This document shows positions 7,273 to 15,332 of a DNA stretch of 26,834 nt, one piece after another. The notes beneath the pieces were generated by a model that did no database searches, was not told the DNA's origin, and saw only the letters and a program-made list of their open reading frames with translations. This stretch comes from CBDUUP01 sp965370435. GTDB taxonomy: Bacteria; Chloroflexota; Anaerolineae; Anaerolineales; UBA11579. Both the position numbers and the translations under genes were made by a program. Numbering within the stretch: position 1 is the stretch's first letter; each line of letters starts with the position of its first letter. The DNA is taken from the NCBI GenBank assembly GCA_965370435.1, contig CBDUUP010000018.1, forward strand, positions 1 through 26,834, in the 5' to 3' direction.

Positions 7273-8201
7273 ACTGGATTCTGGTTCCACAAGCCGTCGT
7301 AACCGGTATACTCAAAGGAGGGGTTATCGGCCTGATCGCATTGGGCGTGGTGTTGATCTATAAATCATCCGAGATCTTCAACTTTGCCCAGGGGCACTTG
7401 CTGATGATGGGCGCTTTCGTCACCTGGTGGTTTGCTGGCGGAGCCGACAATGAGACCTTATTTGACTTGCCCCTGTGGGCGGCGGTCTTGGCAGCCTTCG
7501 TCGTCGCCCTGTTGGTCGGGTTCCTCATCGAACGGGTCGCCCTGAGGCCAATGACAGGCCAGCCGCTGCTCTCAATTGTGCTGATGACTCTGGGGCTGGC
7601 ATTGTTTTTGGAAGGCCTAGTGAGCATTGTCTTCGGGATAGATGTGAAGGGGAACTTCCCGTCGGTTTTCCCGCCGACCGAATCCCTGGCGATTCCCTTC
7701 AAGGGCGCTTTCAACGATGTGATCAGAGTTCAAACGACATTAGTCGCCACATTTGTGGTGGCGATGGTGGGCGTGGTTCTGGTGTGGTTGTTCTTCCGAT
7801 ATTCCCGCGCCGGTCTGGCCATGCGGGCCACCGCCGAAAATCATGAATTGGCCCGCAGCGTAGGCATCAATGTGTCCCGAGTCTTTGGGCTGTCCTGGGC
7901 GATTGCGGGAATCGTGGCTACCGCGGGCGGAGTGCTCCTGGCCATGTATTCCGGGGTCAGCCTCACCCTTTCAACGGTGGTGTTGGTGGCTTTCCCGGCG
8001 ATATTGTTTGGCGGCCTGGAATCGCTCCCCGGCGCGATTGTTGGCGGGATCGCGGTAGGGTTGGCGCAATCGATGGTGGGCGCCTCGAAATTGATCCAGG
8101 TGCGCAAATCGGCGGAGATCGTGCCTTATCTATTGCTGCTCATCGTCCTCTTTATCCGCCCCGAAGGTATCTTCGGGCAAAAACACATCGAAAGGATCTG
8201 A
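7269..8201 (+). CDS. livH: LIV-type ABC importer permease (LivH)
   Basis: Integral membrane subunit of the HAAT-family importer, 310 residues, the usual size. Hydrophobic segments occur throughout, about eight. Typical family stretches are present: IYKSSEIFNFAQGHLLMMGA near the N-terminus and the cytoplasmic coupling region GLAMRATAENHELARSVGIN, followed by a Gly-rich helix. The protein ends with RPEGIFGQK, common at LivH ends. The ATG overlaps the upstream synthetase stop by four bases (ATGA), showing tight coupling. It pairs with LivM to form the translocation path and contacts the LivG/LivF ATPases. Confidence 0.94.
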   Translation: MNWILVPQAVVTGILKGGVIGLIALGVVLIYKSSEIFNFAQGHLLMMGAFVTWWFAGGADNETLFDLPLWAAVLAAFVVALLVGFLIERVALRPMTGQPLLSIVLMTLGLALFLEGLVSIVFGIDVKGNFPSVFPPTESLAIPFKGAFNDVIRVQTTLVATFVVAMVGVVLVWLFFRYSRAGLAMRATAENHELARSVGINVSRVFGLSWAIAGIVATAGGVLLAMYSGVSLTLSTVVLVAFPAILFGGLESLPGAIVGGIAVGLAQSMVGASKLIQVRKSAEIVPYLLLLIVLFIRPEGIFGQKHIERI

Positions 8202-8204
8202 TCT

Positions 8205-9272
8205 ATGACTTTGCGACCCTCTGGCGACTTTGACCGCAGTTATAAACAGGATATGGGTATTATACGTAAACCCTGGCAGTGGGCGTTGCTGCTCTTTTCG
8301 ATCCTGGCTATGGCGACATTACCGAAATGGGGAAACATCTACCTGATCACCACCTTCAACCGCATCGGCTACACCATTATCGCCGTGCAAGGATTGAATA
8401 TTCTCATTGGGTATACCGGGCAGATATCTATGGGCCAGGCGGCCTTCATGATGGTCGGGGGGTATATCTCGACCCTGTTGGTCACCGAATTGGGATTTTC
8501 GGCCTTTGTGGCAATGCCCATCGCCGCGTTGGGAGCAGGAGTTTCTGGGCTGATCTTTGGCTTGCCCTCCTTGCGGGTCAAGGGTTTCTACCTGGCGGTC
8601 GCCACCCTGGCTGCCCAGTTCATCATTCCCTGGATGTCCAAATATATGTGGACCGATTACCTGGGCGGGACCGAAGGGTTTATTCCCGTCCCGGTTCCCC
8701 AGGTGGGCGACTATCTCTTCGACGATCCGGCTCGTTTCATCCCCATCACCGTGGTGGCATTGATCATCACAACCATCCTGGCGGCCAATATCTCCCGCAC
8801 CCGTCTGGGGCGGGTGTTCGTCTCCATCCGGGATAATGATCTGGCGGCTGAACTGCTGGGCGTGAATCTGTTTGGCTACAAACTTCGCGCTTTTTTCCTC
8901 GCCGCGGTGTTCGCCGGGCTGGCCGGGGCCCTAAAAGCCCACTACGCGCGTAACATTGGCTCTGAATTCGGCTATGGTCTCCCCGAGTCCATCCTCTTGC
9001 TGGGGATGCTGGTCGTCGGGGGATTGGGCACCAACGTAGGCCCGTTTTTTGGCGCTACTTTTATCATTGTGATGGAAGATGTCTCTGACCTGGTGGGGAG
9101 CAACCTGGCGGCGGCCCTGCCGCCGGAGATGACCGGCCGCTTGCTGACTTCGTTCAGACCCATCTTTTTTGGATTAATACTGATGATATTCCTGATATTT
9201 GAGCCGCGTGGATTGGCTCACCGTTGGCAGCTCTTCAAAGCTGCCTGGCGTTTGAGGCCATTCTCACACTAG
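8205..9272 (+). CDS. livM: LIV-type ABC importer permease (LivM)
   Basis: Second membrane subunit of the HAAT importer, 355 residues with about nine hydrophobic helices. Hallmarks are LNILIGYTGQISMGQAAFMM, GLPSLRVKGFYLAVATLA and the ATPase-coupling segment SIRDNDLAAELLGVN, with IGSEFGYGLPESILLLGM towards the C-terminus. The start at 8205 follows livH by three bases and is preceded by AAAGGA at good spacing. An internal ATG at residue 17 is a less likely alternative. It acts with LivH in the cytoplasmic membrane. Confidence 0.94.
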   Translation: MTLRPSGDFDRSYKQDMGIIRKPWQWALLLFSILAMATLPKWGNIYLITTFNRIGYTIIAVQGLNILIGYTGQISMGQAAFMMVGGYISTLLVTELGFSAFVAMPIAALGAGVSGLIFGLPSLRVKGFYLAVATLAAQFIIPWMSKYMWTDYLGGTEGFIPVPVPQVGDYLFDDPARFIPITVVALIITTILAANISRTRLGRVFVSIRDNDLAAELLGVNLFGYKLRAFFLAAVFAGLAGALKAHYARNIGSEFGYGLPESILLLGMLVVGGLGTNVGPFFGATFIIVMEDVSDLVGSNLAAALPPEMTGRLLTSFRPIFFGLILMIFLIFEPRGLAHRWQLFKAAWRLRPFSH

Positions 9273-9284
9273 ATTCGCCTTTAA

Positions 9285-9295
9285 AAAGGAGGTGG
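9285..9295 (+). promoter_or_regulatory. Orphan extended Shine-Dalgarno sequence in the livM-livK gap
   Basis: AAAGGAGGTGG at 9285-9295 is complementary to ten bases of a typical 16S rRNA 3' end but has no usable ATG or GTG at normal distance. TTG codons at 9296 and 9302 lead to stops within three codons. It lies about 70 bases before the livK start, which has its own GGAGG. In Bacillus such orphan sites (STAB-SD) bind 30S subunits and protect mRNA 5' ends. That role here is inference. Confidence 0.4.
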
Positions 9296-9365
9296 TTGTT
9301 ATTGTAGTAAACTGTAATGTCCAATAACTATTTTTCAAATTCCAATTCATTGGAGGAGAATCCTA

Positions 9366-10745
9366 ATGCAAAAGAAAGTTTTTACTCTGTTGTTTGTTTT
9401 GGTTCTGGTGTTAGCTTTGGCCGGTTGTGGAGGCGATGAAACTGAAGCGCCAACCATGGCCCCTGAACCGACCGATGTGCCTGCTGCTACCGATGCGCCT
9501 GATCCCACCGACGCACCTGAGGCCACCGAAGGCCCAACTGTATCGAATTGCGAGGCCGGGTTAGAGGGCGAAACCATCAATTACTACTATCAAGCTGGCC
9601 TGACCGGGCCGCTGTCCACCATCCTGGGCACCGGTTTTGTCAACGCTCTCAATGACGCTGTTGATGAGTTAAACGCCGCCGGCGGTGTTTGCGGCGCGAC
9701 GGTCAATCTGGTGCTGACCGATACCCAATATGACCCCGAGCAAGAGATCGCCGTCTACCAACAGACCAAAGCCAATGATCCCAATCTGATGGTCATCACC
9801 ACTGCCGGAAGCGGCGCCAGCATCGCGCTGGCCCCCCTGGTGAACGAAGACCACGTGGTCAACATCGCCGCGGGCCTCAACGCGCAGGCTTTTTACGTGC
9901 CCCGCGACGGCTACACGGTGGGCATGGCCCCCATCTACCCCGACCAATTCGCCGGTTTCTTGCAGTTTGTCAGCGAAAACTGGGATGATATCAAACCCGA
10001 AGGCGCTGGCGATGACATCATTGTCGGCGTGCTCGGATGGGAAGGCCCCTTCGGCGCGGGCGCAACCTCGGCCGAGGCGTTGGCTTATGCCGAGTCAATA
10101 GGCGTCACCGTGCTTGAGCTGGAAACCTACGCCATCTCTGCCGAGGCAGATCTGGTCACCCCAATCACCAACTTGGCCGTGCAAGGCGCCAACGTGTACT
10201 ACATCCAATCGCTTGGTTTTGGCGTTGCGCAAGCTGTTGGCACCCTCCAGGCGATGGAAATGTGGGCTGGAGCGGTTGTCGGCACGGTTAACTGGGGAAT
10301 GAACACCGACGTACTGACCGTCCTGGGCGAAAGCGCCGGGGCAACCATAGACATGTACGGCGTGTTCCCCTACATGTGGTGGACCGACACCGACGTTCCG
10401 GGCGTCCAGCAAGCTTTGGCAGCCTTTGAGGCTGGCGGCTATCCTGCGTCCGACATGGGCGTAAGTTGGTTGACTTCCTATTTGGGCGTCTTTTCCTGGG
10501 CTGAAACAGTCGAGGCCGTCATAAACAATGTTGGTTTTGAGAACAGGAATGGCGAGGCTTACTTTGCCGTCATGCAAGAAAATGGCATCACCGACATAAT
10601 GGGCGTTTACCACTTGGACGTGCGGGGCCAGAACCGTTCCCCGCGCACGGCTTCCATCCGCCAGGTTCAGTTGGTTGATGGAGTGCTGCAGTTCGTCATG
10701 GTTCATGATTTCTTTGAACTGCCCGACATGCGGCCCCCCGAGTGA
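9366..10745 (+). CDS. livK: LIV-type ABC importer substrate-binding lipoprotein
   Basis: Extracytoplasmic receptor that captures the substrate for LivHM. The 459 residues begin with a lipoprotein signal, with lipobox LALAG before Cys21. A low-complexity linker of Thr, Pro, Asp and Ala repeats (about 27-57) then tethers the fold away from the membrane. From about residue 60 the periplasmic-binding type I fold of the LivK/HAAT class follows, with LTGPLSTILGTGFVNAL near its start and a second lobe around 190-330. It is longer than E. coli LivK (about 370), partly because of the linker. A GGAGGAG ribosome site stands before the ATG. The gene is set off by 93 bases upstream and a stem-loop downstream, as expected for a product needed in excess of the ATPases. 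Substrate unknown. Confidence 0.93.
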   Translation: MQKKVFTLLFVLVLVLALAGCGGDETEAPTMAPEPTDVPAATDAPDPTDAPEATEGPTVSNCEAGLEGETINYYYQAGLTGPLSTILGTGFVNALNDAVDELNAAGGVCGATVNLVLTDTQYDPEQEIAVYQQTKANDPNLMVITTAGSGASIALAPLVNEDHVVNIAAGLNAQAFYVPRDGYTVGMAPIYPDQFAGFLQFVSENWDDIKPEGAGDDIIVGVLGWEGPFGAGATSAEALAYAESIGVTVLELETYAISAEADLVTPITNLAVQGANVYYIQSLGFGVAQAVGTLQAMEMWAGAVVGTVNWGMNTDVLTVLGESAGATIDMYGVFPYMWWTDTDVPGVQQALAAFEAGGYPASDMGVSWLTSYLGVFSWAETVEAVINNVGFENRNGEAYFAVMQENGITDIMGVYHLDVRGQNRSPRTASIRQVQLVDGVLQFVMVHDFFELPDMRPPE

Positions 10746-10773
10746 GAATCCACTACTTTTTAGTTTAGACCAA

Positions 10774-10808
10774 GGGAGCGTCCTCTGTCTCATTCTGGGG
10801 ACGCTCCC
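10774..10808 (+). promoter_or_regulatory. Stem-loop after livK (no U-tract)
   Basis: GGGAGCGTCC (10774-10783) pairs perfectly with GGACGCTCCC (10799-10808) around a 15-base loop. There is no T run after it, so it is unlikely to be an efficient intrinsic terminator. It more likely protects the livK message 3' end from exonucleases or attenuates livF expression. Confidence 0.6.
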
Positions 10809-10843
10809 CCTCGCCAATCCATTACCGAGCCGACAGGTGTTTG

Positions 10844-11635
10844 ATGCTAAAAATCAACAACATTGAGGTTATCTACAGCGACGTGATCCTGGTATTGCGG
10901 GGCGTTTCCATCGAAGTCGAGGAAGGGCAGATCGTCACTCTCCTGGGCGCAAATGGGGCCGGCAAAACCACCACTCTCGAAGCGATATCCGGGTTGCTGC
11001 ACACCCAGCAGGGTGAAGTCACTCGCGGCAGTATTGAATTCAACGGACAACGCATTGACAAGATGCCGCCGGATGAGATCGTCCGTCTGGGCATCGTCCA
11101 AATTCTTGAAGGCCATCGAGTGTTCGAGCATCTGACCACCGAAGAAAATTTACAGGTCGGCGCGCTGGTGCGCTCCAATATGGCTGAGATTCGCCAAGAC
11201 CTGGAGCGAGTGTATAATTACTTCCCCCGGCTCAAGGACTTGCGCAATAATACCAGTGGATATCTCTCTGGAGGGGAGAAGCAAATGCTCGTCATCGGAC
11301 GTGCCTTGATGGCGCGTCCCAAGCTGATGCTCCTGGATGAGCCGTCACTCGGTCTGGCTCCGTTGTTGGTTGAGGAGATCTTCCGCGTTGTGCGGGAGAT
11401 CAATCAGGAAGGCGTCACCATCTTGCTGGTTGAGCAGAATGCTCATTATGCCCTGGCTGCCTCAGATTATGGCTACGTCATGGAAACTGGCCGGGTGGTG
11501 TTGAATGGCCCTTCGGAACAGCTTGCTGAAAACGAAGACATCAAAGAGTTTTATTTGGGCTTGACCCAACTCGGCGAACGCAAAAGCTACCGGGACGTGA
11601 AGCACTACAAACGCCGCAAGCGTTGGTTGGGCTGA
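10844..11635 (+). CDS. livF: LIV-type ABC importer ATP-binding protein (LivF)
   Basis: Second ATPase of the importer, 263 residues. It contains Walker A GANGAGKTT (about 34-42), QILEGHRVFEHLT with the Q-loop, signature YLSGGEKQML, Walker B LMLLDEPSLGLAP and a downstream VEQNAH H-loop; EPSLGLAP is characteristic of LivF. The C-terminus has a basic extension rich in Lys and Arg (ending HYKRRKRWLG) beyond the usual 235-residue length. The start chosen is ATG at 10844, with AGGTG seven bases before it; a TTG directly before is in frame but less plausible. The gene follows livK and its stem-loop. Confidence 0.93.
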   Translation: MLKINNIEVIYSDVILVLRGVSIEVEEGQIVTLLGANGAGKTTTLEAISGLLHTQQGEVTRGSIEFNGQRIDKMPPDEIVRLGIVQILEGHRVFEHLTTEENLQVGALVRSNMAEIRQDLERVYNYFPRLKDLRNNTSGYLSGGEKQMLVIGRALMARPKLMLLDEPSLGLAPLLVEEIFRVVREINQEGVTILLVEQNAHYALAASDYGYVMETGRVVLNGPSEQLAENEDIKEFYLGLTQLGERKSYRDVKHYKRRKRWLG

Positions 11636-11689
11636 GCGGGACGCCGGGTTTCCGATTGGATAGTCTAAATATCTTTCTTTGGAGGAATT

Positions 11690-13195
11690 ATGGAATCACA
11701 AGATTATACTTATTATCATTTGTTGCAGCGCAATGCTCAAACCCTGGGGGATAAACCGGCTTTCATCACCGCCAGCGAAACTGTCACCCACGGCCAATTT
11801 CTCGATCAAGTGGACAAATTGGCAGGCGGTTTTACCGCTCAAGGCGTCGTCAAAGGCGACCGGGTCTGCATCCTGGCCCAAAACTCGGTGGCCTTCATGG
11901 CCCTTTTCGGCGCCTGCGCCAAGACCGGGGCTATCGCCTTCCCGATCAACTGGCGCTTATCCGCCTCCGAGGTTCAAGACGTAATCACTTTGGCCGATCC
12001 AAAGATTTTAGTGGCAGGCGCAGGGCATCTCCCCCAATTGGAAGACGCAGACCTTAGCGGGATCTCAGCCCGATTTGTGATGGGCGAGGGCGAGACCGCC
12101 GGTTTCGCCCCGTTTGAAGACTTGCTCGCCGCCGATCCGACACCGCCAGCCGAGGTGGACAACGACGATCCCCTGACCATCATCTCCACCGCCGCGGTGG
12201 CTGGAGTGGCGCGCGGCGCGGTGCTCACCCATAAGAACTTCGGCATACTGGGAGACCAATTCACCGACTCTTTCAATCTGACCGATAAAGACCGGTTTCT
12301 TGCGATGCTGCCTCTTTTTCACATTGCGGGCTTGAACAACGTTCTGGGAATCGCCCAGGCGGGAGGCGCAAGCGTCATAATGGAGGGCTTTGACCCGGCC
12401 GCGGGAGCTAAAATGATCGATGAGCATCAAGTCTCCCTGATCGGCACATTCCCCCCAATGCTGGAGATGCTTTTGGGCGCGCGAAAAGAGGTCGGCGCCG
12501 AATGGAAAAGCCTGCGCTACTGCTTTGGAATCCTCAACCCGCCGGAAGTGATCCAGCAGTTTCTGACCGAGGTCGGCGGGGAATACTGGACCGGTTTCGG
12601 ACAGACTGAAACTACCGGAATCGTCACTCTGCTGAATGTGATGGAAAAACCCGGCTCTGCGGGTAAGGTAGTCCCCTCATTGGAGATGCGCTGTGTGAAC
12701 GAAGCCGGAGAAGACGTTCCGGTGGGAGAGCCGGGCGAGATCGTGGCGCGAGGCCCCTTGGTTTTCGCCGGGTACTGGCGCGACGATGACGCAAACCAAT
12801 TCGCTTCCCGCCACGGCTGGCACCATACCGGCGACGTCGGCAAGCTGGACGAAGAGGGATACCTCTATTACGTGGGTCGGAAACCGGAGAAGGAACTCAT
12901 CAAATCCGGCGGAGAGAACATCTACCCGGCTGAGGTTGAGCACGTCATTCGGAATTTGCCGGAGGTAACCGAGGTTTGTGTAATTGGCGTGCCCGATGAA
13001 AAATGGGGAGAGACGGTGAAGGCGGTTGTCGAGCTGGCCGCCGGAAAATCGCTGAACGCGGAAGAGTTGATCGGCGCGGTCGCCAGCCAAATCGCTTCCT
13101 ACAAGAAACCGCAGCACGTTGAATTCGTCGAACAAATCCCTCGAACGGAAGATGGGGAGGTTGACCGCGAGGCAGTGAAGGCCGCTCACGGGTAG
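11690..13195 (+). CDS. AMP-dependent acyl-CoA ligase-like protein with altered P-loop and A10 motif
   Basis: ANL-superfamily protein of 501 residues, short/medium-chain ligase size. Intact motifs are GFGQTETTG (A5), WHHTGDVGKLDEEGY (A7) and GRKPEKELIKSGGENIYPAEVE (A8 hinge). Two active-site elements depart from consensus. The phosphate loop, normally TSGTTGxPKG, reads TAAVAGVARG (167-176). The A10 lysine of the usual GK near the C-terminus is Glu490 in TEDGEVDR. The lysine is needed for adenylation in studied enzymes, so activity may be altered, or another Lys may serve. I recall TAAV-type loops in other bacterial ligases, so this may be a subfamily trait. GGAGG precedes the ATG. It is the last gene of the LIV cluster, before a terminator. 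Confidence 0.88.
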   Translation: MESQDYTYYHLLQRNAQTLGDKPAFITASETVTHGQFLDQVDKLAGGFTAQGVVKGDRVCILAQNSVAFMALFGACAKTGAIAFPINWRLSASEVQDVITLADPKILVAGAGHLPQLEDADLSGISARFVMGEGETAGFAPFEDLLAADPTPPAEVDNDDPLTIISTAAVAGVARGAVLTHKNFGILGDQFTDSFNLTDKDRFLAMLPLFHIAGLNNVLGIAQAGGASVIMEGFDPAAGAKMIDEHQVSLIGTFPPMLEMLLGARKEVGAEWKSLRYCFGILNPPEVIQQFLTEVGGEYWTGFGQTETTGIVTLLNVMEKPGSAGKVVPSLEMRCVNEAGEDVPVGEPGEIVARGPLVFAGYWRDDDANQFASRHGWHHTGDVGKLDEEGYLYYVGRKPEKELIKSGGENIYPAEVEHVIRNLPEVTEVCVIGVPDEKWGETVKAVVELAAGKSLNAEELIGAVASQIASYKKPQHVEFVEQIPRTEDGEVDREAVKAAHG

Positions 13196-13217
13196 CCTTC
13201 AAGCTAATATCCCAAGA

Positions 13218-13251
13218 AATAGCCCAGGCTTTTAGCCCGGGCTATTTTTTT
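13218..13251 (+). terminator. Rho-independent terminator of the LIV/ligase operon
   Basis: AATAGCCCAGGC (13218-13229) pairs with GCCCGGGCTATT (13235-13246) with one mismatch, around a TTTTA loop. A seven-T run (13245-13251) follows on the plus strand. On the minus strand the same stem is followed only by TTTCTT, so it may terminate fabH weakly from the other side. Confidence 0.88.
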
Positions 13252-14338
13252 ATTCGTTCTGGATGGGTTTACTTTCCTCTTTCTCTTTCCGTGAAAACCA
13301 TTTCAAGATTGGCGTCCACCAATTTTTTCTCTCTACGGGAGGATCGCGCTCAATGATCTTCACCACCGCCGATGCCCAGGTCAATCCTGCTCCGAAGGCG
13401 ACGAAAGCCAGCGTGTCGCCAACTTTGGCTCGTCCTTCCTCCAGGGCTTCACATAGCGCAATGGGGATCGAGGCCGCGGAAGTGTTTCCGTATTTATGGA
13501 TATTGACGAACACTTTTTCCGGCGGCAGCTTCGCCTGTCGGGCTGCGCTGTCAATGATGCGTTTGTTGGCCTGGTGGGGGATAAAGAGGTCAATATCTTC
13601 GGAGGTTAGACCCGCCTTTTTGATCGCCTGGCGGAGCGCCTTTCCCAAGACCCGGGTAGCAAACTTGAACACTTCCCGCCCGTCCATGTGTATGTATTTA
13701 TAGTTTTCATCGGGCAATTCCTTGCTAGGTGGATGCCGGGTTCCACCCGCGGGAAGGATCAGGTGCTCTCCTTTGGAACCATCCGATCCCAGGATGAAAG
13801 AAAGCACCCCGGACGGTTTGTCGGTAGCTTCCAATACCACTGCCCCCGCCCCATCGCCAAATAATATACAAGTGCCCCGGTCATTCCAGTTTAGAAAATG
13901 GCTTATCAATTCTGTCCCGATAACCAGAATCCTTTCATACGCGCCGGAAGCGATGAATTGCTGGGCTGTTGACAGGGCGTAAACGAATCCGGTGCAGCCG
14001 GTCACCAATGTGAATGCGCCCACGTCCTTGGCATCCAGGGCGTGTTGCACCTGAGATGAAATTGGCGGCGTCAGATAATCGGGGCTGGAAGTAGCCACGA
14101 TGATGAGGTCAAGGTCTCTGGCCCGGATATCGGCCATTTTCAGGGCGTCTCGGCCAGCAGCCGTCGCCATCGTAGAGGTATATTCACCCTCACTGACCAC
14201 ATGCCGCTCTTTGATGCCCGATCGAGCGACGATCCACTCGTCTGTGGTGTCAATAATTTTTTCTAAATCCGCGTTGGTAACCACGCGTTCGGGGACATAC
14301 TTCCCCCACCCGACAATATTGCCGTAGCGTTGAGTCAT
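13250..14338 (-). CDS. fabH: 3-oxoacyl-ACP synthase III (FabH-like ketosynthase)
   Basis: Condenses an acyl-CoA primer with malonyl-ACP to start fatty acid synthesis. The 362-residue protein shows the complete triad: Cys115 in VTGCTGF, His255 in IPHQANKR and Asn285 in YGNTSAAS. The glycine loop FGDGAGAVVLE is at about 160-170. It is about 45 residues longer than E. coli FabH, mainly a charged, Trp-containing C-terminal tail after KIIERDPP. The start at 14338 is backed by AAAGGAGG five bases upstream, so the ATG at 14365 is rejected. It stands alone, without other fab genes, and converges with the ligase operon. A FabH-like enzyme for another thiolase-fold condensation cannot be excluded. The fabH leader (14339-14537) holds no clear promoter that I can see. 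Confidence 0.9.
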   Translation of the reverse strand: MTQRYGNIVGWGKYVPERVVTNADLEKIIDTTDEWIVARSGIKERHVVSEGEYTSTMATAAGRDALKMADIRARDLDLIIVATSSPDYLTPPISSQVQHALDAKDVGAFTLVTGCTGFVYALSTAQQFIASGAYERILVIGTELISHFLNWNDRGTCILFGDGAGAVVLEATDKPSGVLSFILGSDGSKGEHLILPAGGTRHPPSKELPDENYKYIHMDGREVFKFATRVLGKALRQAIKKAGLTSEDIDLFIPHQANKRIIDSAARQAKLPPEKVFVNIHKYGNTSAASIPIALCEALEEGRAKVGDTLAFVAFGAGLTWASAVVKIIERDPPVERKNWWTPILKWFSRKEKEESKPIQNE

Positions 14339-14537
14339 CGACGCCTCCTTTATAATGGTTGTCATTTTATCATGTAATGTGTGTTTTTATATGTTTTTTG
14401 GAAAGAATTACTACCGGGATCACTTCTTAAATCGAGTCACCTGAACAAATTCAATTTACTAAATAAGCGCTCTATTTCACCCCTGAAACCCAGTATTTGG
14501 AACAAAGCTTGCACCTAAATTGGTAGTAATATCCTGC

Positions 14538-14566
14538 TTGACGCTTTTTCGGCCTTATGCTAGTAT
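14538..14566 (+). promoter_or_regulatory. Extended -10 promoter for the LysM lipoprotein gene
   Basis: TTGACG (14538-14543, 5/6) is separated by 17 bases from TAGTAT (14561-14566, 4/6). TGC immediately before gives an extended -10 (TGnTAGTAT). Transcription would begin near 14573, about 70 bases before the ATG at 14643. Confidence 0.65.
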
Positions 14567-14642
14567 GATGATGCTCTGAAGTTTACTATCCCGAAAGGTA
14601 TTTCTAGTCACCAGAACAGTTGACACAGTAATGGAGAAAGCT

Positions 14643-15305
14643 ATGAGGAAGCGACATTTCCTGTTTATATTTTTGGTGTTTGCGTTTGTTTTGACGGCCT
14701 GCGTAAAGTCTGGAAGTGGAGAAGATAGCTGGCCTACTGAAACACTACCCTTTGTTCTCGATGGGGACGGCACTCAGTCGTCTCCAGGTATGGAGACCAT
14801 AGAATCCAATTACGATATGTTCGCCAGCCAGACGGCTCAAGCAGATATGGGCATTGGCGGCCCTGTAACCACAGGTGATCCAACCCCCACACCAACAAGC
14901 CAGTTCACATCTGTCCCAGAGACGCCTCCTGCTTCTGTGACCCCAATCGCCGGCGGGAGCGGAGCTTGCTCATCCCCTTATATCGTCCTGCCTGGAGATT
15001 GGGTGTATTCCATTGCTCGGAAATGCGGAGTAGATCCTCAGGCGATAATTGATGCCAATAACTTGGCGCCTCCCTACTTGATCCAACCTGGACAAAGCCT
15101 GATTATCCCCAATGCAAGTCAAAGCACCACAACCGTACCGCCCACAGGGACAACCTCCTGCGCTTCACCTTACACGGTACAAACTGGAGAGTGGGTCTAT
15201 TCGATTGCTCGGAAATGCGGCGTCACCCCCGAAGCTCTCATCGCAGCCAACAACATGGTTTATCCTTACGTCTTGTACCCCGGCGATCAGTTAATCATTC
15301 CTTAA
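14643..15305 (+). CDS. LysM-domain lipoprotein, two LysM repeats
   Basis: A 220-residue envelope protein. A hydrophobic signal ends in lipobox FVLTA before Cys20. A Ser/Thr/Pro-rich linker (about 70-105) leads to LysM repeats at about 112-156 and 176-220, each ending PG(Q/D)xLIIP. LysM binds N-acetylglucosamine-containing glycans such as peptidoglycan. The repeats share VYSIARKCGV, and each has a Cys just before the domain (109, 173) and one inside (128, 191), suggesting a disulfide per repeat. No catalytic domain is present, so the role is probably anchoring or binding. GGAG seven bases before the ATG at 14643 decides that start over the ATG at 14631, which overlaps it. The Nudix gene follows after 27 bases. 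Confidence 0.88.
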   Translation: MRKRHFLFIFLVFAFVLTACVKSGSGEDSWPTETLPFVLDGDGTQSSPGMETIESNYDMFASQTAQADMGIGGPVTTGDPTPTPTSQFTSVPETPPASVTPIAGGSGACSSPYIVLPGDWVYSIARKCGVDPQAIIDANNLAPPYLIQPGQSLIIPNASQSTTTVPPTGTTSCASPYTVQTGEWVYSIARKCGVTPEALIAANNMVYPYVLYPGDQLIIP

Positions 15306-15332
15306 TCCCTACAGCCGTTTGGCTTCCAGCCT

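Noticed and set aside
9293..9328. Short leader peptide (11 codons from GTG 9293)
   Set aside because: The GTG lies inside the Shine-Dalgarno itself, so initiation there by that site is not possible; treated as an orphan SD.
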